A stretch of DNA of 20,000 bases from Owenia fusiformis (GCA_903813345.2 CAIIXF020000360.1:1-20000), one strand, 5' to 3'. Positions 1 to 8,941 are shown, counted from the stretch's first letter. Program-made: numbers and translations. The notes: generated from the letters alone by a model not told the origin.

Positions 1-197
1 GTTTCGTTCAGATATTTTTTGTTTTAGTACAAGGGGTCTCAATAATTTATTCGTGTTGTGGATGAATCGGGCATCTTGGGTATTGGATCCGAATGTTGCT
101 TTAAATGTCGCATTGACTTCGACCGTGATGTATTCATTTTGGAAAATATGTAAATTGAACCTTAAGAGATGGCTTTTCGAACGTCCATTATTTACTT

Positions 198-400
198 GCT
201 CGGAAAGGGAAAAGCGTCCGGTAAAAAACACCGAACGGTATTAATGCATGCCATCATTAAAAGATGTCGCGTCGGTATACCGTCCGGAATTCACGGCAAG
301 GAACGGTAAGAGCGTACGGGGGAATTTCACCGATCGGTAAAAGCGTCCGGTAAAAATGCACCGATCGGTAAAAGCGTCGGGTATACGGAGATAGGTATAC
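198..400. repeat. Degenerate ~31-bp tandem repeat, CpG-containing
   Basis: The 19-base core ACCGATCGGTAAAAGCGTC occurs at 329-347 and again at 360-378, a 31-bp period. More diverged versions (AAAAGCGTCCGGTAAAA near 210, GAACGGTAAGAGCGTACGG near 301) extend the tract leftwards. The core contains CCGATCGG, a perfect palindrome. The unit is CG-rich against an AT-rich background. No coding potential is evident. Confidence 0.65.
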
Positions 401-467
401 CGTACGTACTGGATTTGGTCATGAAATACCGAACGCTATTACGAGAATTCAGATCGGGTAGTTTAGT

Positions 468-550
468 AAAAGCGTCACGGTTTTAGGAAAATAGCGTCAC
501 GGTTTTTTTCAAAATCCGTGACGCTTTTTCGAAAAAACCGTGACGCTTTT
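468..550. repeat. Palindromic cluster of AGCGTCACGG motifs
   Basis: AAAAGCGTCACGGTTTT at 468-484 is the exact reverse complement of 534-550. A second pair (GCGTCACGG near 493-501 and CCGTGACGC near 516-524) is nested inside it. The four copies thus form two direct and two inverted sites, and would fold as a hairpin. It looks like the core of a foldback element related to the AAAAGCGTC repeats upstream. Confidence 0.75.
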
Positions 551-559
551 TTTCAAATA

Positions 560-1248
560 TCGTCAGGCAAAATTAAGATTGGTCACGTTAAATGAAATAG
601 GTAACGGAATTCCGAGCTATGTACGGTGGTTTAAGTGAAAGGGGTCACGGATCCAAATTAGGCACTGGATTTTAAAAGCGTGCACCAAAACTACTAAATT
701 AGGTACGTATTACTTTTGATACGGAATTCATGCCATAAAAATATTTTAATAAACAGAGGAAAATTTCATCAGCTATTGCCCCGAACCGGTCCGTCTTCTA
801 GCTGCAAGCAGATTGCCCCGAACCGGTCCGTCTTCTCGCTGAAAGCAGGATGAAATTCTTTGTCACAAAGTTTGGCATTTTTTATAAAATCAAACGCGCG
901 TCATTGAAACTCACAAGATGTAAATAGCATGTCATTTACATCATACCTTGATGGGGAAAAATAGATCTTATATGTTAGAAGTACTAAATAAAAGTTATCG
1001 TGAAAATGAGACAGTTGTTCTCGAGAGAAAAGAGCATGAATGCGCATTTAGAGAGTTTTGGTCCGTTTAAAAATCTGTAAAAAATTGGGGTATTTAAAAG
1101 CATCGGGAGGCATCATATATTTCAAATTAGACACAAGGAAGTCAATATTGAGCAAGTTATGGCTGTTTTAAATTCAAATAAAACCGTTAACCCGTACCAG
1201 TCCAGCTTTTGACCCGTACCGGTCAATTTTCGTTAGCTGCGTATACCA
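560..1248. other. Intergenic or upstream intronic sequence
   Basis: No exon is visible. The only structured item is the 37-bp tandem duplication at 775-848, listed separately. Isolated GTCACGG and GGTACG motifs between 580 and 720 echo the repeats to the left, suggesting the same decayed element continues to about 720. Confidence 0.4.
775..848. repeat. 37-bp tandem duplication flanked by short inverted repeats
   Basis: Units 775-811 and 812-848 are the same length and differ at two positions (A/C and C/A). Each contains CCCCGAACCGGTCCGTCTTC. The pair is bracketed by AATTTCATC on the left and GATGAAATT on the right, exact reverse complements. This suggests the termini of a very short foldback element, or slippage inside one. 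Confidence 0.8.
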
Positions 1249-1822
1249 ACGGTGAATAGGATGGTATAAGATGATGTTATAAAAACGTAATGAGACCGTT
1301 AACACGTTAATGGACTGTTACCTAGCCGTTATGCAGCTGGAACCGTGTAAACCCGTTCGCTCTCCAAAGCAGCTGTAACACTAGCCTTGCAGGCCAACCG
1401 TTCACCATGGCCAGACGGCGGTGCATGGTATGGTACACGGTTTTGCGCTTTCCGCTCATTGAAAACGGTCAAGAAACGTTGACTGCCATCCACACCCGGC
1501 CAAATGTTTGAGCATGCACAAAACTTTCGCCGGTTGAGTAACGTTTGACTGTGAACGCTGACAGCGCTATGGGGATGGTATAAGGACGATGCGGCCGTTA
1601 AGAACACGTTTGCAAGGCGATGATGGGACGTTAGTGGGCGTTGACTCGTTCAGCGAGTGATTGCGAACGATACCGTCTGCTAAGCGGACTCTCACCGGGC
1701 GTTCGAAATGTTAGAGCGAATGGATTTGCACGGTTCCAGCCGCGTAACGCCTAGGTAACAGTCCATTAACATGTTAACGGTCTCAAAACGTTTATACATC
1801 CTCTTTCCATTCTATTACCGTG
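1249..1822. mobile_element. Non-autonomous inverted-repeat element (MITE-like), ~575 bp
   Basis: The left arm (about 1249-1360) and right arm (about 1714-1822) are reverse complements over roughly 110 nt. They share, for example, GAGACCGTTAAC, TTAATGGACTGTTACCTAG and GCTGGAACCGTG on the left with their complements on the right. The 1361-1713 interior is CG-rich and holds no transposase. A motif near the left end (GATGGTATAAG) recurs inside at about 1574, suggesting internal duplication. The short open frame on the minus strand here is a by-product. Confidence 0.8.
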
Positions 1823-1831
1823 AATTCGTAA

Positions 1832-2251
1832 TTGTACCGTTTCATGACGCAGTGTCGTAACCGCCTTCTACCGTTTCTACAATTTTGCTTCAAGTTTTTT
1901 AAAATATTTGAGATTTGTCCAAAACCAGTCAGCTATCTTTCAATTAACACAAAACATCAATCCCTCGACTTTCTCCTATATGTAAATTGGTCTAATGGTC
2001 ACGGAGCCATTCAGAAAACTCCGACAGTGATTCCTATTATAAACAGAAAAACAAGTTTCACGTGCATTTTAAGTTATCGTACATGAAGAAAATTACTAAA
2101 TTGCAAAAATAGTAAATTTTAAAGCTCATATTAAAGTGAAAATAAACGTCCAGTTAGCCAAACTATAATCTCTAAACTTCGAAATGTCCACTGTTTTATG
2201 TTTTTCCTTTTACGCGATCTTGTTAACGTGACCGTCTATCAAACACCTCTT
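1832..2251. other. No recognisable feature
   Basis: AT-rich sequence with a short + strand open frame of about 80 codons that lacks an ATG start and matches no family I know. I see no splice-site pair around it. Confidence 0.4.
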
Positions 2252-2376
2252 AGCAGGTATAATATCGTCGAATACCCCCCTTAGGGCTAGGCACAAAAGC
2301 TTTCCTTTGGTCGTTCGGGGTACAGAAAACGTTTGTACCTAGCCTTGGGGGTGTATTCGACGATATCATCCCTGCT
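2252..2376. mobile_element. Short foldback element, ~125 bp
   Basis: The left arm, AGCAGGTATAATATCGTCG onward, and the right arm, ending CGACGATATCATCCCTGCT, are reverse complements for about 50 nt with few differences. They include GGCTAGGCACAAA and TTTGTACCTAGCC. It would fold as a near-perfect hairpin. No coding capacity. Confidence 0.8.
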
Positions 2377-2541
2377 CTTTGGTCTATATTTCTTAAATAA
2401 ATGGCTTTTAAACTAGGACGTATACCCTTAGAACAGGCTCGGCAAGGTGGAAATACGTCTCTTTTATATTTGCAACAATATTTTCTATTTTTGCTCGAAT
2501 CACTGTGGATTTATGAACATTTCTGTTGTATTGTTTTTTAG

Positions 2542-2874
2542 GGATTTTGTGTAGTCGTATAGACGTTTCTGGCATGGATGAATTGAATGGGATTTATGTG
2601 GAAACTGATACGAATATCGACACTTTGCAAAGTTACACAAGAGAGAGTCCTCCAGAGTACAACATCTACTTCAAAATGGATTTTATCAATTTTGAGGGCA
2701 GATGGTTGATTGATAATAATCTTTCTCCGACTTACTTTGATGCTCGTTCGAATATTTTCAAACGTTTTAGCTCTGACATTGGAAAAGATCCTACCGCTTG
2801 GCAGCTCAGCTGGGAATTACTTGGAGATAGTAAATGGGTTGAGCAGAGAAACGCAAAATGGAGTTGTGTTGATG
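2542..2874 (+). CDS. Exon of secreted mosaic protein: symmetric phase 1-1, Trp-rich ~110-aa domain
   Basis: This 333-nt exon is open throughout and encodes 111 codons' worth of residues. It is preceded by a strong polypyrimidine acceptor (TTGTTTTTTAG) and ends at a consensus donor (GATG|GTATGT). Both junctions are phase 1, typical of shuffled extracellular modules. The translation opens with IDVSGMDELNGIY, continues through EYNIYF and GRWLIDNNL (with an N-L-S glycosylation sequon), and has four Trp in its last third (AWQLSW, KW, KWSCVD). The pattern V-S-G...NG.Y...Y.IYF...W.I resembles a repeat-like domain I have seen in many uncharacterised invertebrate proteins, but I cannot name a family with certainty. 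Only two cysteines are visible, near the two ends, so one terminal disulfide is possible. The final GTT GAT G joins exon 6838 to give VDDIDDC, leading directly into an EGF module. Earlier exons and the signal peptide must lie before the window. Confidence 0.68.
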
Positions 2875-2904
2875 GTATGTTACAATAGCCCTATTTACAA
2901 TACA

Positions 2905-3495
2905 CGCGGCATTCCAAGACGTCTTAGCTAAAACATTTTAGGAAAATTATGTTGAGTTTACACCACCATTTTCAAGACGTCTTACGAAATATGATTGAGT
3001 TTACACCTGTTTTTCTAAAACGTCTTAGAGATATGTAGGTAAACATGTAAATTGAAAAAGCCGTTCAGTACTTGTTGAAAGACGGTTCAGTCAATATAGC
3101 TATTCCTTTCCCTCTACTATACTTTGTTCTAAAGAATGCATCGGTTTCAAAAAACTATGTCCTAAAGACAGCATTGTTAAAAGCGTGGAAGAGAGCAGGT
3201 AGATTTTATGCATAAATTAGGATTATGATAAATCGCCAGGCAATGAGTTCTTCGCAATAATTTTGGGATGATATTGGGAACAAGGGATACGTCACAAGAC
3301 AGGACCGTGCGACATATGTAAATGGAAAGTTTCAAATGTTTCGTTCGGTGCAACGCAAAAAAAACGGACTTCGAGCTCCTAGCTAAAACCGATGGATTTA
3401 CACTCGCTTGTAAAACGTTTTAACGCTAAGACGTCTTGGCTCTGACTAGGGTCCTAAACGTTTTAGCAAAGCGCTCTTAGCCGAGAGCTCTTGAG
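2905..3495. mobile_element. Degenerate foldback element with AAGACGTCTT palindromes
   Basis: CCAAGACGTCTTAGC near 2915 and a related block read on the minus strand near 3430 are inverted partners. Both continue into TTAAAAC[G/A]TTTTA and then GTTTACAC/GTGTAAA blocks. The palindrome AAGACGTCTT occurs at 2917, 2974 and about 3430, with a mutated copy near 3017. The left arm also holds direct repeats of TTGAGTTTACACC. Ends are approximate, and no transposase is present. Confidence 0.6.
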
Positions 3496-3499
3496 AAAA

Positions 3500-3991
3500 T
3501 CTGGATTTAGAGATAGAGATATTCAGCTTGCAATCCACCCATCAACATACTCGATGATTTTAAAATGTATAGGTCTGGGATAGGTTTAATGCGTACCACG
3601 TCGCTATAAAATGAATTACGCTATAATTTTCACAATTTTATTGATATTAGGTGTCCACTACATACATAAGGGTATAATTGAATTTTAAAGAGGCCTAATT
3701 AAATAAAAGTTTTCCACATTTAAATTAAATAGAAAATGACCATTGACTCCGCACCAAACGCTCTTTCTGCCACACCAAATATTTCTCACAGGCTCTGTCT
3801 GCATAGGGTGATTCATGACCAGAAAATATTCAAAAGTCAAGTTAGAATCGCCTGAAATTGTTTGCGATAACCCACCTGTTCCCTTTCGAACCAAATGTCC
3901 ATCAAAATCATCGCTTTTTGGAATTTCATTGAAGAAATGCACAAACCGCATTTTATAACATTGATTAAGATTATTTCATAAACAAAACTGG
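3500..3991. other. Intronic stretch with a weak minus-strand open frame
   Basis: A minus-strand ATG frame of 88 codons runs from 3951 down to 3685. Its codons look tolerably gene-like and it ends in a run with WCGRKSVWCG. I recognise no domain, and I see no acceptor, donor or poly(A) signal suited to it. It could be a relic of a mobile-element gene or chance. Confidence 0.25.
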
Positions 3992-4180
3992 TTTAAGGGA
4001 GTGGTATCGATATGGAGAACTGAATTCAATGTTTTTCTCTTAAACCAATCATTGAAAACATTTCTGTAAAGAAACACGGTATTTTATGTTATATTGACTG
4101 ATTGACAACAATTTGATGTAAAAATTATTTAGAAATATTTTATATAACTGTTTTTGTTAACATTTTTTGTTCTTTTAGTG

Positions 4181-4555
4181 CAATTGTTTTTGCTCCTTTC
4201 TACCAATTCTTGAGAATGAAATAGATTGTATTTCCGAACCTTGTTAGAACAAAATAGCATATACAACATGTTTTTAGACCTCTCAATATTATAGTTATAC
4301 AAAATAATTTTTGGTTGATTTAAAAAAAACGTATTCAAAAAAATAAACAAAAACAAAATCCCCAAAATAGATAAAAATCAAGATAAACCTTCTATTTCAT
4401 TAACAAGATACTTTTTTAAAATCAACCAAAGTTTCCTTTGTACAATTACAATATTGAGAGACCTAAACATGTTGTTTGTGTCGTTTTGTTCCAATGAGGC
4501 TCGGAAAGATGTTTCATTTCACTCTGGAAACATGATACCAAGAACAAAACAAGTG
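4181..4555. mobile_element. Foldback element, ~375 bp
   Basis: The left arm (about 4181-4329) and right arm (about 4413-4555) are inverted copies. They share AACATGTTT[TTT]AG, CCTCTCAATATT and TTGGTTGATTTTA in the left orientation, plus a diverged outer part (TTTCCGA.CC..TT..AACAAAA). The loop is about 80 nt and A-rich. No coding potential. Confidence 0.75.
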
Positions 4556-4593
4556 TCTGGTGTGTTTTCTAAAACAATTTAGTCAAAAGTATA

Positions 4594-5613
4594 TACAGGG
4601 TGTTCAGAAAATAAAGATAATAGTGTCGTAACTTTAATATTTGTTTATGGATTGTATTGAAATTTTCAGAAATTATAGTTTTAATATATTTGAACTTATT
4701 GTTGGAGTTTCAGCTTCAGGCGATGCGATTTGTTGATTCTACGGTTGTCATAGCAACGCGAGTAGCGCCATGGCGGGGCAGGTGGAATAATTGCAACTAT
4801 TCGCATGTTTTGAATGTTTTAAAAATAGATTCTATCATGTTCATGACTTAAAATGGATGCTTAAACAAAAACTATAAGCCTGAACCAATTTATCAATGTA
4901 TTCTACATATTTCCCTCCATTTCAGAAACAAATTCTTTGCCTCCTAACGTTTCTTCAAAACTTCACAAAATTCTTGACTCATTTCCTGAAGTCTGTTTAA
5001 CACATGTGAACGTATAGCATGAGTATTCTCAAATACATAGCCTCTTAAGTCCCGGTTTGAATCAACAAAGAAGTATAAATCATTTGATGCTAGGTTGGGT
5101 GAATAAGGTGGCTGCTTGAGTTGCTCTAATCTCAGCTGCTCGATTTTTCAAGTGATGGTGGCAGCAGTATGAGAGGGGGAATTGTCAAAGTGGACGATAA
5201 ATTGCATCCCGGGTCGCTTTCTTCGTAATTCCTCGTAATTCCCGCATTAAGTAGTGAAAATCCCATTGAATATCATTAAAATATCAGTTGTTTGACTTTT
5301 ATATCATGAAACAAAACATTAAAATAATTTTATCATGGAGATGCACCAAGAAAGCTTTACATATGGATGCGAAAACGGGTTTCCATTCTAAATGTTTCAC
5401 AGAAACTATTGCAGTTATTCCATGTGCCCCGCCTTAGCGCTACTCATGTTGCTATGCCAACGACAGAATTGACCAATCAAATCGCTTGAAGCTGAAACTC
5501 CAAAAGTAACTGAAAATATGTTTAAACTATAATCCTTGCAAATTTTATTGAAATCCATGAAAAAAATAAAAAAGTTATGACATTATTATCTTTATTTCCT
5601 GAATGCATTTCAA
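4594..5613. mobile_element. Degraded mariner-family transposon, internally deleted
   Basis: The left end reads TATACAGGGTGTTCAG, a typical mariner terminus with a TA target. Inverted arms of about 220 nt (about 4594-4815 and 5390-5613) share ATAAAGATAATA, GGAGTTTCAGCTTCA and CATAGCAAC on opposite strands. The right terminal bases have diverged, so the CAGGGTG end is intact only on the left. The interior encodes a minus-strand remnant of the transposase catalytic domain, listed separately. At about 1 kb it is somewhat shorter than a full mariner. The long arms are unusual for classical mariners, which usually carry termini of about 30 bp. Confidence 0.85.
4915..5215 (-). pseudogene. Mariner transposase remnant (DD34D catalytic core)
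   Basis: Read on the minus strand, the segment encodes PGMQFIVHFDNSPSHTAATI, then an in-frame stop, then KIEQLRLEQLKQPPYSPNLA followed by SNDLYFFVDSNRDLRGYVF. This is the second and third catalytic blocks of a mariner transposase: V-H-x-D-N-x-x-x-H-T and P-P-Y-S-P-x-L-A-x-x-D. The Asp codons at 5184-5186 and 5079-5081 are 35 codons apart, leaving 34 residues between them, which is the DD34D signature of mariner. The N-terminal helix-turn-helix region and first catalytic Asp are missing. There are at least two in-frame stops, one between the catalytic blocks and one near the C-terminus. The copy is therefore dead. A transposase of this family joins TIR-bearing DNA at TA targets. Confidence 0.85.
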
Positions 5614-5741
5614 ATTATATTATTACCATTCAAAAGATGACCATTAAATTGACGATGTGTTAAATTTTTAGATTTCTTTATGACTGGTTTAAGAGAAACA
5701 TGTGTTCAAAAAGTTCTCCATATCGATGCCACTCCTTTTAT

Positions 5742-6837
5742 GTTGGACATTAAACAAAAACAAAATGTGTGTATTTCAGATAAAAGTCGTTAAAGATGCA
5801 GTATACCATAGGTTTCCCTCCCAGACAATGATGTCCCATTATTATTGCTTATATAATATCTTACAAACCTTGGATATACCTTTTGAATAACATAGGGGTA
5901 AATCATTGCTGATACCAAACTTTAGAAATAAACATGATTGATTCCGCGGCTAGCGGGCGGAATTCCCGTCGACTCACACAGTTGCCCATTCGCGCCTGGG
6001 GCCAGCAAGCAAACCAGGTTCATGATAAACAAATCCAATGACCAATCAGATAACAGATGGTATTCCCGGCATATTCAAACGTCAGTTTGAATTGATTTAC
6101 GCTAAAATAATTAAATCCCTCAGTGCAATCGCAAAATTAACACTGAAAGCGGGGGATTTGGGACTTTTTCGTTGGTAAGTAGACAAGTGAATATGTGCTG
6201 AAACATAATATGCAAAAAGGGGATGAGAGATCTTGATTGTGCTATTTTTCAGACATTTTTTACAATGTTTTATGCCACGGGATGTAGTTGACATTTCAGC
6301 AAATAATACATTTTATGATTTTGAACGTACAGAAAATATTTTATATTCATATAACTTCTACAATTGATTCGGTTGCAAGTGTAAAAATGTAAAAGTGGTT
6401 CGCATGTCAGTTGACTGATGTTACTACGAAAGTTTTCTGCTTAAACATATATATCTTTGCTGCCTAATTATAATTGCTCAAAATACTTGTACTCGAGACA
6501 GCAGTCATTTTGGGATATTCGTCAGTGTTTAGAAGATCCTTTCCTGTATGAAGATTAGGTCAAACCGTTGGAATGATTTCCTCATCGGAAGCAAACTGAC
6601 TGTTTTATCTAAATCGTAATTACATTTCCCATGCACAAGTACATTCATTTGACAATTCCAAGTATACTGTTTGAAAAAAAAATAAAACGTCAGACAAAAT
6701 CTTTACCTTATTGTATTTGGAAGAAAATATCTGATATTTTCATATTATTAACACTACATTCCAGGTCGTTAATTGTTGCTTTTTTAAAAAACATTGTAAT
6801 GTTTCGTTGTAACTATGACTTTTACCCTTATTTTTAG
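5742..6837. other. Intronic AT-rich sequence with one CG-rich patch
   Basis: Apart from the CG-rich patch near 5944-6070 nothing structured is visible. A TATTTCAG at about 5773-5780 precedes a short open segment ending at 5890, but the context (no donor, next to a repeat arm) does not support an exon. Confidence 0.35.
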
Positions 6838-6951
6838 ATATCGATGATTGCAAAGACTCGTCTTGTGAGAATGGTGGATCTTGTATAGACGGCGTGGACA
6901 GTTATAGTTGTAACTGTGTCTCTGGCTACACTGGTCGTCGATGCGAGACAA
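6838..6951 (+). CDS. Exon encoding calcium-binding EGF-like module 1
   Basis: A 114-nt exon (38 codons) lies between an acceptor (CTTATTTTTAG|AT) and a donor (GAGACAA|GTAATT), phase 1 on both sides. It encodes a complete EGF-like module starting [16 protein letters not shown], with six cysteines in the 1-3, 2-4, 5-6 pairing order. The D-I-D-D-C start and the [10 protein letters not shown] stretch carry the calcium-binding and Asp-hydroxylation signature (C-x-D/N-x4-Y/F-x-C) of cbEGF domains in Notch, fibrillin and fibropellin-type proteins. It ends GYTGRRCET. The upstream intron is about 4 kb and packed with mobile elements. Its last base plus the next exon's first two bases make AAC (Asn), so module 2 begins NIDDC. 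The role would be extracellular protein interaction or calcium-stiffened spacing. The domain call is firm; the identity of the whole protein is unknown. Confidence 0.9.
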
Positions 6952-7192
6952 GTAATTAGAATCGTTTACATAACTTTTCATAGCTTTGTGCATATTGCGG
7001 GGTTATTGATCAAGAAAGGATCAAAGAACAATAAAAGTGATTCTCAGCAAAGCCTAGGGAGTATTTCTTAAGCTTTTAACAAATAGAGTTGGGATATGTA
7101 TCAGCAATTATTGGAGAACACTGTGCAGTCTAAATACTTCTAAAGGTTTATATATATTTACGATCGTGTGATTAGTTAAGAAATATTGTATC

Positions 7193-7770
7193 GCATATAC
7201 GTTATCCCGTACCAGGACTATAGTCCTGAGAACGCCTCAATCTTTTGCCTGTACGATTACAACTTGGGAGAATTTTCTACACTTAAGATACCTACTTCAA
7301 GAGATTTCTTGGTATTTTAGCACTCTTTTCGTGTTAGCATTCTTTTCGTGTAGTTAAATCCACAATTGTCTGGGTATATTGTCAGAACGAAAACATATTC
7401 GTTTTAGATGGCAATATTTGCGTGTACTATTTAACTTATTTCAACCGTCAAATTCCTCCATTTATTGGTACTTCCGGGCCACTTCCGGGCCAGTCAAACG
7501 GGGAATCCCCTTTTAAATCCAACCGCCATCTTAAAAAGTGATGGAATCACTCTCGATGAAAAAGAAAACTGTTCCCATTCTGTCGATATATACCCAGGCA
7601 ATTGTGGATTCAACTACTCAAAAAGAATGCTAAAATACCCAGGAATTTATCGAAGTACCTGGTAGGTATCTTTAGTGCAAAATGCGCAGATAATTCTCCC
7701 AAGTTGTAATCGCACAGGCAAAATGTTGCGCCCGGTCAAGGACTATAGTCGGGATAGCATATACGTAAAT
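7193..7770. mobile_element. MITE with ~210-bp inverted arms, ~580 bp
   Basis: The left arm (about 7193-7405) and right arm (about 7560-7770) are inverted copies. They share TTTTGCCTGTACGATTACAA/TTGTAATCGCACAGGCAAAA, TTGGGAGAATT and CACAATTG.CTGGGTATAT. Near both ends is GGACTATAGTCC or its half, and outer motifs GCATATACGT and ATCCCG mark the boundaries. The interior holds two adjacent copies of ACTTCCGGGCC (about 7471 and 7482). It has no transposase. Confidence 0.82.
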
Positions 7771-8167
7771 GGGTTCGGTCCTGGCGCTGTAAGCAAACTC
7801 GAATGAATCTGGTAAACGTGTAAATCTTTACCTTATTTGGTATTGCTACTTCCACAGACAACAGACACAGTGTTGTTCTTTTGGTCTAATAATAGTTTGG
7901 AAAGTTAGAATCAGGGTGTAAGCAGTACATGACTCAGTAATGCAAGGTATGCCTAATAATATTGCCAATCGCTGTTAGTATGGATGGTTGAAACAGAGTT
8001 CTTGCACTTTTGGGCTGTACTCTTGTAAGTGGCAATGTTGTACTGATGTTGCAGACAAAGTGTCGCGACACATTCGAATGCAACATTTCAATATGCCTCA
8101 AGTTTCATTCAGTTAGAGAATCGTTCTTGAAGTTTTCAAATCAACTTCCTTTCACCAGAAAAATTGT

Positions 8168-8420
8168 CTAGTCTTCAGACCTGCCAACCTCCCGTTTTTT
8201 ACGGGAATCTCCCGTAAAATTTTTGTTTTTCCGTAAAAAGAACAAAACTCCCGTACAGTTTTCTCTCGTGAACACTCCCGTAATTTCCCGTGCCGTATTT
8301 CTACTAAAATCTCCCGTAAATTTGTTCGTAAATCTTCCGTATTTTTGCTGAAACCTCCCGTATTTATACTGTTTTTCCGTAAAATCTCCCGTTTTTTCTT
8401 AAATCTACCGTATTTTTCAA
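8168..8420. repeat. Minisatellite of CTCCCGTAAA-like units
   Basis: At least a dozen spaced copies of CTCCCGT or its variants (TCCCGTAAA, TTCCGTAAA, CTCCCGTATT) lie in about 250 nt, separated by T-rich spacers. Spacing varies from about 12 to 30 nt, so it is a degenerate motif array, not a strict tandem repeat. It begins with CTGCCAACCTCCCGT. The minus strand stays open as a 93-codon frame rich in Arg, Lys and Glu, which is a repeat artefact. Confidence 0.75.
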
Positions 8421-8593
8421 AGGAATCTGACAAGAACTACTTTTTAGAGTCTATAGTTTACATGATTTGGTTTGGTATGATCGGTGGTAGTTAAATTCAG
8501 CGGCAATTTTTCTTTTTTCTGTGTACAAATTATCCGTACAACTTAGTTTTCGTAAACAACACAATGAAATGATGAAATCATCCTATCTTTTAG

Positions 8594-8710
8594 ACATAGA
8601 TGACTGTCCAAGCTCTCCTTGTACAAACCCGAACCAACGGTGTATTGATGGTTTGAACAGCTATACATGTGCATGTAAAGAGGGGTTTACGGGAAGTGAT
8701 TGTGAGACAG
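8594..8710 (+). CDS. Exon encoding calcium-binding EGF-like module 2
   Basis: A 117-nt exon (39 codons) follows a good acceptor (CCTATCTTTTAG|AC) and ends at a consensus donor (GAGACAG|GTATGT); both are phase 1. It encodes [N/D]IDDCPSSPCTNPNQRC, then CIDGLNSYTCAC, then a Gly-rich end GFTGSDCET. All six cysteines are present. The loop before Cys3 reads TNPNQR instead of the more common NGGS, making this module one residue longer than its neighbours. The calcium-binding start and the C-I-D...Y-T-C hydroxylation motif are intact. Intron lengths on either side are 1642 and 231 nt. The reading frame also stays open for some distance 5' of the acceptor, which could mislead an ORF-based gene caller into a false start. 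Confidence 0.9.
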
Positions 8711-8941
8711 GTATGTATAGGGGTTGAAATCGGATTTAAAGCAAGTTAGAATACATAAATATGGACTGATTTTTCAATATAGATATATTCGTGTTAATCT
8801 CTCCCATCGCAGTGCTAGTGTTCAACACACCACATCTATAAACCAGACGCTGAATATTTTAATTAAAATTCAAGATATTCGATGAAAAACTAGTCATGGG
8901 GAAAACAAAACTCAAATACCAAAATTACGATCTGAATTCAG

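Larger units (their letters stand above)
3992..5741. mobile_element. Outer inverted-repeat element (~1.75 kb) hosting two inserted elements
   Basis: The left arm at 3992-4050 and right arm at 5682-5741 are reverse complements over about 60 nt. They share GGAGTGG[T/C]ATCGATATGGAGAAC and TTTCTCTTAAACCA (left orientation). Between them sit the foldback at 4181-4555 and the mariner copy at 4594-5613, leaving only about 130 and 70 nt of original interior. This layering suggests an older short foldback that later received two insertions. Confidence 0.7.
2875..6837 (+). other. Large phase 1 intron filled with mobile-element debris
   Basis: It runs from donor GTATGT at 2875 to acceptor TTTTTAG ending at 6837, about 4 kb. 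It contains the foldback at 2905-3495 and the nested inverted-repeat/mariner complex at 3992-5741. The rest (3500-3990, 5742-6837) is AT-rich with no exon I can support. A CG-rich patch at 5944-6005 (CCGCGGCTAGCGGGCGG and nearby) stands out in composition but matches nothing I recognise. Confidence 0.6.
6952..8593 (+). other. Phase 1 intron between EGF modules 1 and 2
   Basis: It contains the MITE at 7193-7770 and the CCCGTAAA minisatellite at 8168-8420. The remainder (6960-7190, 7771-8160, 8425-8593) is AT-rich and unremarkable. Confidence 0.7.

Noticed and set aside
1329-1607. 92-codon minus-strand frame
   Set aside because: It lies inside the inverted-repeat element at 1249-1822 and starts in its arm; an artefact of CG-rich repeat sequence.
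3685-3951. 88-codon minus-strand ATG frame with gene-like codons
   Set aside because: No recognised domain, no supporting splice or poly(A) signal, and it lies next to repeat arms. Kept only as a weak note.
5702-5890. Possible exon after TATTTCAG at about 5780
   Set aside because: No donor, no domain, and the region adjoins an inverted-repeat arm of a mobile element.
8152-8433. 93-codon minus-strand frame rich in Arg, Lys and Glu
   Set aside because: It is a read-out of the CTCCCGTAAA motif array; it has no ATG context, splice sites or domain.
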